DNA of 64,000 nt from Trichaptum fuscoviolaceum. Lineage: Eukaryota; Basidiomycota; Agaricomycetes; Hymenochaetales; Trichaptaceae. The stretch covers positions 1,702,770 to 1,766,769 of the forward strand of contig CAJSYZ010000010.1 in NCBI GenBank assembly GCA_910574455.1, read 5' to 3'. A program made the position numbers and the translations under genes. The stretch's first letter is position 1. The number at the start of each line of letters is the position of its first letter. Below the pieces are notes generated by a model. It saw only the letters and a list, made by a program, of their open reading frames with translations. It was not told where the DNA came from and made no database searches. This document shows positions 44,133-54,667 of this stretch, piece by piece.

Positions 44133-46081
44133 CACTGTCAGCAGAGAATGATGCAGACGATATTCTGAACGTTAAGGACATTTTGCTCCTCAAGTTTATA
44201 ATGTGCCCCTTCGATGGTCATATGACGAGGGGAACATGTCCATAGACTGTCGGCAGCGCTGAAGTGTCAAGAAGCTCTTAACTCGTATGAGTTCCATATC
44301 CTATGACCAGCTCAGATGTTTCTCAACAGAATGTAAGAAGACCAAATGTTCTCGTAAGCCTTGGTGTTTGGGATTCGGGTAAAAGAGGGGAGACCCGAGT
44401 CGGACTTTTCTGGTTTATAGTTTGATCATCGCCTTGGAATTAACCGATGCAGAATGATAGTCGAGAGCAGGTGGTCATCTTGCGAAGCAGGAGGCGCACA
44501 AGCTCTTGAGCAATTGTGAAACGAAATCAGGGGCCAAAGCTACCGATGTTTTGCTTCAAATGTTACTTCATAAAAAATACCGGGCATCAGTTCAAAGTCG
44601 CAACTGAATTTGCCCTCCGATGAAGAAGCAAGCTGACCAGATCCAGTTCAGAGATGCTTTTAAACAAATGGAGTGCCTTCAATGCATCTCTGGATTCGCA
44701 TGCCATCCTGTCGCAAAAGAAGCTAAGACTAGCAAAAACTCGTATGCTTATTAGCAAATACAGTAAATGCAACGACTACTTACGTGCAATAATTACTTTC
44801 AATGCTCCTCCTTTTCTTTCCTTAGCTCGTTTACTGAATGGAAGAAGACAAATCTGAATACTAGTACATAGGTTGTTGTAAAGCGGAAGGAAAGAGTGAA
44901 TAAGGGGCGGACGCTCGTACTACGAGCGTATAGTATACGCGTTTACATGCAAGCAAATAGTTGTATACAACTTGAAACAAATACATATGTACCTCCAAAA
45001 GTAGTAAGTATAAAAATGGAATATACAAAATTGGCAGTATTCCATTAAACCCCCTCCCCTCCCCCCGTCACAACGGTCAACACCACCATCATGTTCTTGC
45101 GACGTATGTACTTTAACTGTTAGTATCGCCTCGAATCTTTCCTGACAATTTTAAGGATGTGAATCGATGGAATTGATTGATACAGGAAGGACTCGAAGCA
45201 TTTTCTTAGTGAGCCTACGACTAGCACTACTCTAAAACTCTGGCGTCCGTTTGCTAATTTATTATGCACGACACAGCCAGCAAACCCATGCACAGTATAA
45301 ATTTTGGTCGACTCTTCCAGCTGCAAGCCCAAAGGCTGTGCTATTGGGCGGCGATAATGCTTGGCATAATATGATGCACTTGTATTGGGCCCTGGCCCCA
45401 CATAACTGTTCCTACTTGATGGGTGGCTACTCCTTGACACATACAGTACATAGCCCATCACTGGTCGAGCGTCTATGCATCAGGGAAACTTCCTTTTGCT
45501 TACGGCGACTGGCGCGTCCTGGCGCGCCCTGAAGCTTTCTTAAATGGGTCGAAGCGCTGCCACGCCTGCCTGAAGGGTTGTCTGGCTGCCTGATGGCCTT
45601 AAAACACGGCGTTTCAGGATAAAATCAGTGCAAAAGGAGGGGAATTGTACATCAGGCGGCAAGCCAGGATTAAGTGAGGTTTAAGCACCGGCATGCCAGT
45701 GGGCAGTTCAAGTGCAATGGTAAGTGCAACATAAGTGCATCAGTTTCGAAACGGAAGTTCTCCAAATTGGATGTCATCACTCAACTTTGATGCTGTGTAT
45801 CATTGCACTTACCAACTTGAATACATATTATATCTGATAAACACATGCCAGCAATATGATATTTCTAATCTTTCATAGTAAAGTAAAATGTTTGTTCTGG
45901 TGGAAGCGAGAAAACAATTTGCACTTGAAGGAGCACCGCTACTACTACTACTAGTACTAGAGTAGTACTAGCCTGAGTCATGCCTGTGTCGATTTAAGTT
46001 GTTGTGGAAATTTTGAAAAGTCAAGCCCTGAATCATAGAGAGAGACTGGAAGATGGTAGACTACTTGTAAGTGAATAAACA
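44133..46081. other. Intergenic DNA with repeats, no gene
   Basis: This holds the alpha-galactosidase promoter side, AT-rich DNA, the dispersed repeat at 45478-45660 and, near 45945-45985, a TACTACTACTAGTACTAGAGTAGTACTAG cluster of palindromic words (shown here only as overlapping TAC/TAG units). The left flank of Ty3 element 2 follows. Confidence 0.4.
45478..45660 (+). repeat. Dispersed repeat, inverted relative to 36801-37164
   Basis: It starts CATCAGGGAAACTTCC and ends near GTACATCAGGCGGC. Nearly the whole length aligns with two blocks of 36801-37164 on the other strand. No ORF. The 36.8-kb copy has about 150 bp of extra sequence between its blocks, so one of the two is internally deleted or expanded. 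Confidence 0.5.
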
Positions 46082-46086
46082 GTGCT

Positions 46087-46554
46087 TGTTACGTCTCAAC
46101 TTACGGTCTCGTATAGTTGGGGAACGCAACGTTAAGTTGCTCAGTGATAGCGGAGCTAGGGCTCGACACTAAGTGTTGTATGGACAAAGGCCTACGATGT
46201 AGAGTAGAGAGAAAGCAGATGTATAGCAGAGACTAGAGACGGGGGGTTTGACAAAGGAGATCGAACTTAGAGTTCGATCATGCTAAGTACAGGGGTTTAT
46301 ATACTGTAGCTGCGGAGCAAGGGTACATCGGAAGATGAGTAAGAAGAGAACAATAAGAGAGTAGACGATAGGCTACTAATAATAGTGTGAGAGCGATGGG
46401 CAAAGGGTTAGGGCAAAGGGTACATGTGTAACATCGGGATTGGCTGAGGGTTGAGGGTTACATCGGAGGATGACTGAGCAGAACAAGAATAGAAACAAAT
46501 AGGGCGAAGGGTTCGGAGTAATGGGGGCCGCTGACATAGTAAGAAAACGTAACA
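46087..46554 (-). repeat. 3' LTR of Ty3 element 2
   Basis: The LTR is 468 bp and reads TGTTACGTTTTC..GACGTAACA on the sense strand. TATATAAA lies at 46303-46296. The presumed transcript start AAGTTCGATCT is at 46268-46258, inside a hairpin-forming GATCGAACT..AGTTCGATC. A short purine tract (AACGGGGTAA) precedes the LTR on the sense strand. Confidence 0.93.
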
Positions 46555-46703
46555 TTACCCCGTTCTTAAATTGAAACATAGTGGAAATCAGTAAAGAAAA
46601 ATGGCCGTTATAGGGACAAATTAAGTCCAATAGACAATAAGGAAAAACATGCCATATAAGCGAAGTTAACGCCAATAGGGTATCCGGGTTAGCAACAGGT
46701 ACT

Positions 46704-47582
46704 TTAGTTGCTTGCAGGTGGGTTTCTCTTCGTTACGCGTTGTTGAGCAATTCGATTGGATGCGCATTCATCGTCATGACCATCGTGTTGTCCACATGAG
46801 GGGCACGTATACTTGGGGCAGCCAATGATGGTGTGTCCAGGTGCACGTATGTCGCAGTATGAACATGTATAAAATTCGCAGGTGGACGCGGCCAGGTTGT
46901 AGTGGTGGTCGTCAGCAGAGTGTTGTGTGCATTCCTTGGGGTCCAAGGACATAGACGTAAAAGGATTGTTGTCGACTTGCGGGCTGTATGTGGGTGAGGG
47001 TGGGGCTGTGTTGACACGATACTCTTGGTCTTCTTGTAACTGTATTGGCGATTGTAGACGAATGGGCTCGGACAGGCGATTGATGAGTTCTTTGCGTTCT
47101 GGGACTTGAGTGCCGACGGAGTGAAGGGGTGGGTGAGGTACTTGGTCAGCAAGGTCTTTAGTGAGGTCAATGATGTCGTCATCAGTGGTGAGGTCGATGA
47201 CCAATGGGGCAAATAACTCTTGAGGCGCTGTTTCAAGGAGTTCCGTGAGGGCAAATCGTCGCATGTCTTGGAATGACTCTTGAGTCCGTCGCAGGAGATG
47301 GAGAGCTCCTTCGATAATGGCAATGGAGGGTTCGAGAATCTCTTGGTTTCGGGTAACAATGTCATAACATTGGGTCCAGTTGGCAAGAAGAGGAGTGTCA
47401 TCATATGTTGATTGACTTAGGCGTTGGTGGAAGGTGCGAGTTGAGAATAATTCCAGGATCCGCCGAGATTGCAAGGGGTTGTGGGTATCGAGGCGTAAGG
47501 CTGGTGGTTGGAGAGATGATGTGTATGAACGAAATAAGGGGTTGTGACGAGATGGGTTGCGTTGGGAACGGGCGGGTGGCAT
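46704..47582 (-). CDS. Element 2 ORF4: SIM-like motifs and Cys/His cluster
   Basis: 292 residues, the last ORF before the 3' LTR, starting 3 nt after the ORF3 stop. Residues 1-60 are Arg/Ser/Pro-rich and 70-125 helical. Residues 128-132 (VIDLT) and 137-141 (IIDLT), followed by acidic residues, match SUMO-interaction motifs. The C-terminus has C240, C243, H250, C255 and then C260, C263, H266, H269, C273, a zinc-knuckle-like pair. There is no signal peptide or membrane segment, so an envelope protein is unlikely. The product could bind nucleic acid or SUMOylated host factors; the role is inferred only. Confidence 0.6.
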   Translation of the reverse strand: MPPARSQRNPSRHNPLFRSYTSSLQPPALRLDTHNPLQSRRILELFSTRTFHQRLSQSTYDDTPLLANWTQCYDIVTRNQEILEPSIAIIEGALHLLRRTQESFQDMRRFALTELLETAPQELFAPLVIDLTTDDDIIDLTKDLADQVPHPPLHSVGTQVPERKELINRLSEPIRLQSPIQLQEDQEYRVNTAPPSPTYSPQVDNNPFTSMSLDPKECTQHSADDHHYNLAASTCEFYTCSYCDIRAPGHTIIGCPKYTCPSCGQHDGHDDECASNRIAQQRVTKRNPPASN

Positions 47583-47585
47583 GAC

Positions 47586-48065
47586 TTAGAGGGAATGAGT
47601 CGGACAGTCGTAGTGACAACAACTGCAGGTGCAATAAGGATCAGAGCGGCGAGGTTCAAAGTGGCTGAAGTGATGACGATGTCGGACAATGGGTCGAGTG
47701 ATTGTGAGTGGGGGTTGAACACGAGCAGATTTGTTGAAATAGTCAATGAGTCGGTGGGCGTAATCAGGGTTGTTAAAGAAGGTGTGGATGAGAAATACCG
47801 AGATGGTTGGAATGTGAAGTCCGAGTCCGGTGGGGGGTTTGAAGTACTTGTACTCCCAGTCTGGGTCGTAGTGGTCTTTGGACCAAGCTCCGGAATATAC
47901 AGGTCGGACAGCGTCCAGGTAATGGGGGCGAGTTGGAATCGAGGTAGTCGGTAATGCGACAGTTTGGGGTTCAGGTGTGGGTGGCTGTTTGGAGGGCGTA
48001 TCGTCGTTTATGATGTTAGATGAGTGGGGATATGAGAAGTGAATGAGTTTTTTGGATGGGGGCAT
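47586..48065 (-). CDS. Element 2 ORF3, unknown, Cys-rich C-terminus
   Basis: 159 residues. The ATG directly follows the integrase stop (TGAATG), which suggests coupled translation. The start is Pro/Ser-rich, the middle is aromatic (WSKDHYDPDWEYKYFKPP), and the end is HFEPRRSDPYCTCSCCHYDC, a dense Cys cluster that might bind metal. I recognise no family, and it has no membrane segment. Confidence 0.55.
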   Translation of the reverse strand: MPPSKKLIHFSYPHSSNIINDDTPSKQPPTPEPQTVALPTTSIPTRPHYLDAVRPVYSGAWSKDHYDPDWEYKYFKPPTGLGLHIPTISVFLIHTFFNNPDYAHRLIDYFNKSARVQPPLTITRPIVRHRHHFSHFEPRRSDPYCTCSCCHYDCPTHSL

Positions 48066-49298
48066 TCAAGTGAGATGATGGAGTTTTTTATAGGCTTTGA
48101 GGATGGTCTGTGCGTTCCGAAGATGTGACTCGGGTTCCCATGAGTTTCCAGAAGTGGGGTAACCTTTCCATTTTATAAGATATTGTTGCCTGGTGCCATT
48201 CCCATGGTGGGCTCGGATGGCTTCTACTTCGAATTGTTCTTGTCCTTCGATTAGATCAGGTGGAGGGTTACTGTGGGGTGGTCCATATGCTTCCGTCTCA
48301 GTGTATCTCACGAGAAGCGCGGCGTGGAATACTGGGTGTATCTTCCATTTAGTCCGTGAGAGATCCAATTCATAGACGAGTGGAGATAAGACTTTCTTGA
48401 TCTTGAAGGGACCATCGCGTTTTTCCTTGAATTTTTGCGATAGACCGGGAATTCGAAGGTTCTTTGAGTCTAGCCAAACTTTGTCTCCTTTGTTGAATGG
48501 TTTGAAGTTTCGGAAGGTGCGTTCTTTCATTACCATAGCAGCGACTGAATGAGCTGCTAAGGCTTCTGATCGATGTACTGTGAGGTTGGCAAGTCGTTGT
48601 GATACGGATGGGACATTTGATTTCGGATATTTCAGGGGTAGTGGAATGGGGTCGTATCCCATGAGAAGCGAGAAAGGGGTTCTCTTGGTGACAGCGTGGG
48701 CACGGTTGTTATGGGCGAATTCAATGTTGGGAATGTGTCTAGACCAGTTCTCAGGTTCCGCAGTACAATAGATCCGGAGATATACTTCAATCTCTTGATT
48801 AGTCCGTTCGGCTTGTCCATCGGTTTGAGGGTGGTAAGCGGTGGACATAGATGACTTGATTCCTATGATCTTGCAGAGTTCTTGGAATGCTTTAGAAGCA
48901 AATTGGGGTCCTCTGTCGGATATAATGCGTATCGGAAGTCCAAATCGTCGATATACATTGTCGAAGTATAGTTGTGCCGTTTCGATTGCGTCTACTGTCT
49001 TTTCGCATGGAATGAGGACAATGGCCTTGGAGCAATCGTGATCAATGACTAATAGAAGTGTGTCATAGCCATGTGACATAGGTAAGTCGGTGATGAAGTC
49101 CATATTGACGTGGGAGAATGGAAACGAGTGTTTGTCGGCGGCGATAGGCATTAGTGGTGGAGCGGTTGGATGGTGATTGACTTTCATTTGTTGACATAGT
49201 GCGCATCCATGGACATAATCGGACACAAACTTCTGCATCCTGGGCCAGTAATACGTCCTTCGGACCTGTTCCAGGGTGTTGAATATGCCAGGGTGCGC
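48066..49298 (-). CDS. Element 2 integrase core and chromodomain
   Basis: The same frame as the upstream piece, continuing after an in-frame TGA (49299-49301). It contains the end of the zinc-binding region (YYWPRMQKF..CALCQQMK), the DDE core (VNMDFITDLPMS, IISDRGPQFA, AERTNQEIEVYLR), a GPF module (KRDGPFKIKKVLSPLVYELDL) and a C-terminal chromodomain (EQFEVEAIRAHH..YLIKWKGYP..SWEPE). The TGA lies within the His2Cys2 segment, so no full-length integrase can be read from this copy. Confidence 0.85.
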   Translation of the reverse strand, partial: AHPGIFNTLEQVRRTYYWPRMQKFVSDYVHGCALCQQMKVNHHPTAPPLMPIAADKHSFPFSHVNMDFITDLPMSHGYDTLLLVIDHDCSKAIVLIPCEKTVDAIETAQLYFDNVYRRFGLPIRIISDRGPQFASKAFQELCKIIGIKSSMSTAYHPQTDGQAERTNQEIEVYLRIYCTAEPENWSRHIPNIEFAHNNRAHAVTKRTPFSLLMGYDPIPLPLKYPKSNVPSVSQRLANLTVHRSEALAAHSVAAMVMKERTFRNFKPFNKGDKVWLDSKNLRIPGLSQKFKEKRDGPFKIKKVLSPLVYELDLSRTKWKIHPVFHAALLVRYTETEAYGPPHSNPPPDLIEGQEQFEVEAIRAHHGNGTRQQYLIKWKGYPTSGNSWEPESHLRNAQTILKAYKKLHHLT

Positions 49299-51550
49299 TC
49301 AAACTGGTATATCATGGTGAAGTCGGAGAATAGTGCGCTTTAATTCGAGGTTGTCCGGGATATAGATGCGATTTTTGAAGTAAAGGATGCCGTCATCATC
49401 GAAAAACCAGTCTTTGAGGGCGGTTCGGGCAGGTGGTAGTTTCTTCTTTAGCTGGGCAATGGTGTTTGTGAGGAATTCATCTTTCTTCATCAATTCTTTG
49501 ATGGATTTTGTGAGGCTATCTGTGTCTGGGAGGTCGTCATCGGATTCGTAGTCTTCTTCTTCTTCGTCTTCAGAATTTTCTTGATCCTTCTGTTCCTGAA
49601 GAGTGGAAATGAATAGGTCCTTCGGAAGCATAATCGATGATTCGTTGAGATTCTCCCCCTGTTTAACATGGTCCGCCCGGCGGGATAGAAGATCGGATTG
49701 AATCATTTGTTTGCCGGGGACATGTGTGATATGAAGGTCGAATTGTGATAGCAACAGATGCCATCGTGCTTGACGGGGTGAGAGTCGTCGGGCCTCTCGC
49801 CAGTAGGTAAGGTTGCGATGATCACACCAAAGTGTAACAGGGTGTGGGGATCCAAGGAGATAGTGTTTCCAAGTGATGAGGGCACGGAAATTGCCAATAG
49901 TTCGCGATCGTAGATCTCGTAGTTCCGTTCAGCAGAGTTTAGTGATTGCGAAATATAACCGATTGGCTTGAGAACACCGTTGTCATCATGTTGACGAAGG
50001 ACTGCTCCGGTTGCAACTTTGGAAGCATCAGTTTCAAGGAAGAAGGGATTGTGCGGGTTGGGCATGAGAAGTAACGGATGTTGAGTGAACGCGGCCTTGA
50101 GATCATCGAATGATTTTTGTTCTACTTCAGTCCATTTGAAAGGTTGATCTTTGCGTTTGAGATTGTCCAAGGGTTTGGTGATTTCGGCGTAGTGTGGAAT
50201 AAAACGGCGGTAGAAGTTGGTGAATCCAGTGAATGAACGGATATCTTTGACGTTAGTCGGAGTGGGCCATTTAGTGATTCCTTCGATTTTTGTTGGGTCG
50301 GTTTGGATGTGATTAGGTGTAATAATGAGTCCAAGATAGGGTAGTTTCTGCGTATGAAAGAAGCATTTGGTGGGCTTGAAGTAGAGGTCGTTCTTTTCAA
50401 GGATAGTGAAGGCACGTCGTGCTCGAGATATGAGTTCCGGTAAGGTTGGGGCATGTATGAGGATGTCGTCCATGTAAACCAAGAGATGGTTTAGAAGGAT
50501 TTCTTCGCCAAGAATATCATTCATAAAGTGTTGAAAGGTAGCAGGTGAGTTGCATAGGCCGAAAAACATAACTGTTGGTTCGAAAAGTCCTCGTTGAGTG
50601 GTAAATGCGGCTTTCCATTGATCTCCATCCTTGATGCGGATGTTGTTGTATCCCCATCGGATGTCTAGGGCGATGAAGTAGTGAGATCCATGTAACTTGT
50701 CTAATAGATCCTGGACAAGTGGTAATGGGTACGCATTCTTGATGGTTCCATTGTTGAGGTAACGGTAATCTTGAACGGGTCGTAAGGTACCGTCTTTCTT
50801 GTCAACGAAAAAGAGAGGGGATGCCATAGGTGACTTCGAAGGTCTGATATATCCATTCTTGAGGTTCTCATCGATGAAGGCATCGAGAGCAGCTTGTTGC
50901 GGAAGTGAGAGTGGATAAGGTGAATGTCGTTTAGGAATAAAGTCGGGTTTGAGATCAATTGCATGGTCATATGGGCGACTTGGAGGAAAGCGATGTGCTT
51001 TTTCTTCGTCAAAAAGGGATAGGAATTGGTGGTATTGATGGGGTACCAAGGCAGTAAGTGGTTTAGCGGGTTGGAGTCCTTTTCGAGCTTGTTGCGCAAG
51101 TTGTGTTGAGATATTAACGCGATTGAGCTGTATTGATCCAGTTTCCCAGTCGATTTTGGGTTGGTATTTCTTGAACCATGGTAGTCCGAAAATGAAATTC
51201 TCTTTTCCAAGGGTGGTAACATAGAATCGCATAGCATAGTGGGCATTTCCGAGTTTGACACGAAGGGGGGCATAGGATGTGATGTGTCCGGCATTGTTGA
51301 ATGTTCCGTCAACATTGCGTGGTCGAAGTGATTGTCGTAATTTGATAGTTTTGATCTGGAGATTTTCTACAAGTGTTTTGTCAATGAATAGACCTTCTGC
51401 TCCGGTATCGAGTAAGGCAGTGGCTTTGTGGGTTTTCTGGTTATATAGGAACGTGATTGGGATTCGTAAGGCGTGATTGTCGTTAATTGAATTGATAAGC
51501 AGCCTGATGTTCAACGAGAGAGAGGGCTGCGGGAGCTCTTCGTTGTTCAA
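49299..51550 (-). CDS. pol: Element 2 pol: protease, RT and RNase H, frameshifted
   Basis: The start at 51550 overlaps the gag stop (ATGA). The protease motif is LLDTGAEGLF, and reverse transcriptase has LVYMDDILIH. RNase H begins near FFLETDASK. After YEIYDRELLAIS the frame becomes meaningless and the homologous sequence continues in the next frame (49299-49754, with FDLHITHVPGKQ and RADH). The change lies at a short T run near 49886-49892, so one base was probably lost. The downstream frame runs to the TGA at 49299-49301. Confidence 0.85.
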
Positions 51551-52929
51551 AAATTTCCTTCTTCAACTCGATCGAAGACCTGGTTGACTGCGTCATCATC
51601 AAGGCCAATAAGGAGTTGTTGAATCTGTGCGGCACGATCTTCGGCTGAGAGTTCGCCTTGATCTTGGTCTTCGTTCTCGGGTTCCGAGTATTCGTTTTGA
51701 TCATCAGCTGAAGTCAATTGGCGCATATTTTTGGACCTTGGTGTTCGGGAGTTGGGCCATCGAGATTTTGAGGTACGCTTGGGATGAGGTTTGGGACACT
51801 TTGCAGTGCGATGTCCGGGTTGATGACAATTGAAGCAAAGGTTTTCCTTCATATGACGTTGGAATTCTTCAGTCGAAAGTCGTGATATAAAGAAGCTGTA
51901 GATGGCTAGGTCGACCAACTCTTCTATATCATTGTTGTCATTGGAAGGCAATGTTTCATTTGTGTCATTTGCGTCATTTGAGATGGCTCGAATCTGACGA
52001 TTGTATTGTCGCATAGGTCGTCGTTTGAAGCGGTTCTCTCCGGAATAGGATTGGTGGGGTTGGGTTTCCATTGAACGAGCTATCTTGTAATTGGTGTCCA
52101 GTCGAGTGGCAAGCGAAAACCAATCTTCCATGTTGGTAGGCTGTGGACTACATGCAAGTAGTTTCATTCGAAGGTTGTCATTGAGTCCCATCCAGAATGC
52201 ATTGCGTTGGGAGAGGTATTCTGTGATACGAGCCTGCATGATGAGTGTTTTGAATTTGAGAATGTAGTCTTCAATAGATCCTCGCTGTTTGAGCTTGGCG
52301 AGTTCCATGGTAGCCTTGATTGTGAGTTCGGATGTGATGAAAGTGCGGTGGAATTCTGCAAGGAATTCTTCAAATGTGTCGGTTTCAAAACGTCCACTGG
52401 CCATATATTGCATTGCGAAGGGTCGGGATCCGCGAAGACTGCAATGGGCCAGCACAAATTCGATGCATAGCTCATCTGTGTCATAGATGTGTCGGTTGGC
52501 TCGTAAATGGATTTGGACTTGGAGTAAAAAGCGATCAGCATCTTCTTGGGTTCCGTCGAAAGGTTGGATTTTAGCCATGGTTATGGGCCGATCGTGTGCG
52601 GGTCCATCTCCTTGATTGTTGTTGTCTGCTGCTCCTCCACCTCCAGCTCCTCCGCCTCCTCCTCCTCCTCCTTCATCGTCTCCTCCTCCTCCGTTGTTGT
52701 TTCCTCCGGGTGGTCCTTCTCCTCCTCCTCCTCCTCCTTCATCTCCTGCGGGTGGTTCACCAAATCCCCATCCTCTCCATGCAGGATTTTGTCGGCCTCC
52801 TCTGCCTCCTCTACCTCCTCTGCCTCGACCTTGGAGATGTCTTAAGTGGAAAAAGGTACTGATACTTTCTTCTCCAAGTGGGGGTCGGAACATTGAGCGG
52901 GTATTTTCCGTGACAGTTTGGGTAGCCAT
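51547..52929 (-). CDS. gag: Element 2 gag with RGG/Gly-rich N-terminus and zinc knuckle
   Basis: 460 residues from the ATG at 52929. An RGG-like patch (GRGRGGRGGRGGRQ) and long Gly runs are followed by a capsid domain (KIQPFDGTQEDADRFLLQV, then EEFLAEFHRTF) and a CCHC knuckle (CFNCHQPGHRTAKC). The same frame is open upstream to about 53850 without a Met. That extension has ordinary composition (TPNWEDLARRSLAGEF, TPNWKELKEEYYHRHP), so gag may begin farther upstream in another frame. Confidence 0.8.
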   Translation of the reverse strand: MATQTVTENTRSMFRPPLGEESISTFFHLRHLQGRGRGGRGGRGGRQNPAWRGWGFGEPPAGDEGGGGGGEGPPGGNNNGGGGDDEGGGGGGGGAGGGGAADNNNQGDGPAHDRPITMAKIQPFDGTQEDADRFLLQVQIHLRANRHIYDTDELCIEFVLAHCSLRGSRPFAMQYMASGRFETDTFEEFLAEFHRTFITSELTIKATMELAKLKQRGSIEDYILKFKTLIMQARITEYLSQRNAFWMGLNDNLRMKLLACSPQPTNMEDWFSLATRLDTNYKIARSMETQPHQSYSGENRFKRRPMRQYNRQIRAISNDANDTNETLPSNDNNDIEELVDLAIYSFFISRLSTEEFQRHMKENLCFNCHQPGHRTAKCPKPHPKRTSKSRWPNSRTPRSKNMRQLTSADDQNEYSEPENEDQDQGELSAEDRAAQIQQLLIGLDDDAVNQVFDRVEEGNF

Positions 52930-53786
52930 AGTACTAATAGATAGAGGTTCGATGTGAGGACGGGTGTAAGAGAGAGATGGTTTCGATGGGATAGGGGGAA
53001 GTAGGGGTGTTCGGCGTGAGGGAGTAGGAGTTTCTGGAGCAACGGAGCTGCCTGATTGAGAGGATCGTCTGAAGAGGTTTCGATCAAGAAGTCCGTGAGT
53101 GGGTGAGTTTGAACGGGATTGATAGTAGTCGCTGGGTTGAGGGTCGGAAGTGGAAGTTGGTTGGGGTTCTTGTGGTGGTTGTGGTAGTAGATCGGGGTGT
53201 CGGTGATAATACTCTTCTTTAAGCTCTTTCCAGTTTGGAGTGTGACCTTCGTATATTTCTCGTAGTTCTGGACCAAGTGTATGAGCTACTACCCAGGAAT
53301 CAGCAGTTGGGTTGTAGATCCAAGGGGTTTCGGTAGGTTCTCCGTTGGCGTCAGGAAGATGGAAGTATTGTGTTGCTTCGTTGAAGATAAGAGTGGTTGG
53401 GAACGGTGGTAGTGGGGGTTGGATGTGTTTGAACTCTCCTGCTAGACTTCGACGAGCAAGGTCTTCCCAGTTGGGGGTATGAGTGACGAAGAATTGTCGA
53501 GCTTCCTCAGCAGAGTTTGCTTCAATTGGGGTCCACCGTTGTAGTATTTGATTATATGACCACGATCGATAAGTTTTGTTACTGATCTTATAGTAAAAGA
53601 AATTCTTTTCGGTGTCAAAGAAGAGTCGATTGTGTGGTGGTGGAGCGTCTGGATACTGAGGAACAGTAGTCTGTGTAGGTATTGGTTCTTCCGTGGTTTT
53701 CGAAGTGGTTTCTTTGTTGGTTTTGCCTGTTGTAGAAGATGAGGCTGTGTTTCGAACCGTCTGTTTGCCTTTGTTCGCCGTGGTGA

Positions 53787-54667
53787 TTAATCGGTTCCGG
53801 ATTGATATCCGTAACTGTCTGAATCGTAGTTTGTAAGGGTGTAGTCTGTAACACTAGCAATGTGGGGTGAATCTTCCGGGGGGTCAATTGGTGGTGCAAG
53901 ATAGTTGTGAACTATGTTTTGCGGAGTGGGTTGATGGTGTTGGCAACTACACTGATAGATGTAGTGGTTGACGTCTTCGCTGATACTATTCCAACAGAAA
54001 TGTCGGGTTACAAAGCGAACAGTTTCAGCTTCGGTGCGATGAAGTTGTTCTCCGTGATTGTCAAAATGGACGTAGTTTATGAAGAATCGGCGTAGGTGAG
54101 TTTCTCGAGGGATGAATAATCGAGTGTGGTTCCAGAGGAGTCCGTATTTGAAGATCCAAGGTTGGTGGTTGTCGCGTGAGTACTGCAGGTATCCAACTGT
54201 TTGGGTGTAATTGTAATACCGGTCGTCGAGTATAGTTCGGATTTGGTTTAGGATGTCGTCGAACTCTTCGGCAAAGGCGAGGAATCGGTTTCGGATGAGG
54301 TCTCTGGTTGAGTAGATGGGATCGTCAAGGGCTGGAAGTGATAGGGTGTCCGCCACGATTGTGGTAGTGTGTAGTGTATGCGTAGAAGTCGGCAATCGTC
54401 TCCACAGATATGAACTAGTCGGATTCGATCAGGAAGAAACTCTTCTAGATAGAAGAATGCGTTGGGGTTGGTGTGGTAGATGAAGAAGATAGAGTCGGGT
54501 TGGACGATTAGACTGGCAGTTTTTGTGATGGACCAAACTGTATCGTCACAGTACTTGGTGAAACTGTATGTGTCGAATTGATAACAGTTGGCTACAGAGT
54601 ATTGGACTTGGTATATGTGTCTTCCTGCGTTGTCGAGATGGTTGGTGTCGGTGTGGGTAAGGAGCAA
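53787..54667 (-). CDS. Element 2 leader ORFs with an integrase-zinc-like segment
   Basis: Two overlapping open frames lie between the 5' LTR and gag: 54667-54248 (139 residues) and 54395-53787 (202 residues, no ATG at its first codon). The second carries WIFKYGLLWNHTRLFIPRETHLRR and then HFDNHGEQLHRTEAETV..YQCSCQ. These read like the segment before and within the His/Cys zinc-binding domain of Ty3 integrases, although the final Cys pair is CxC, not CX2C. The frames may be one ORF joined by a shift, then shifted again into gag. A captured integrase piece or a normal lineage-specific leader protein are both possible. Confidence 0.4.

Noticed and set aside
46704..48065. ORF3/ORF4 of element 2 as an envelope gene
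   Set aside because: There is no signal peptide, membrane helix or furin-like site; the Cys/His cluster and SIM-like motifs point elsewhere.
52581..52957. Leu- or Pro-rich ORFs over the Gly-rich part of gag
   Set aside because: They are shadows of the GGN repeats encoding the gag Gly tract.
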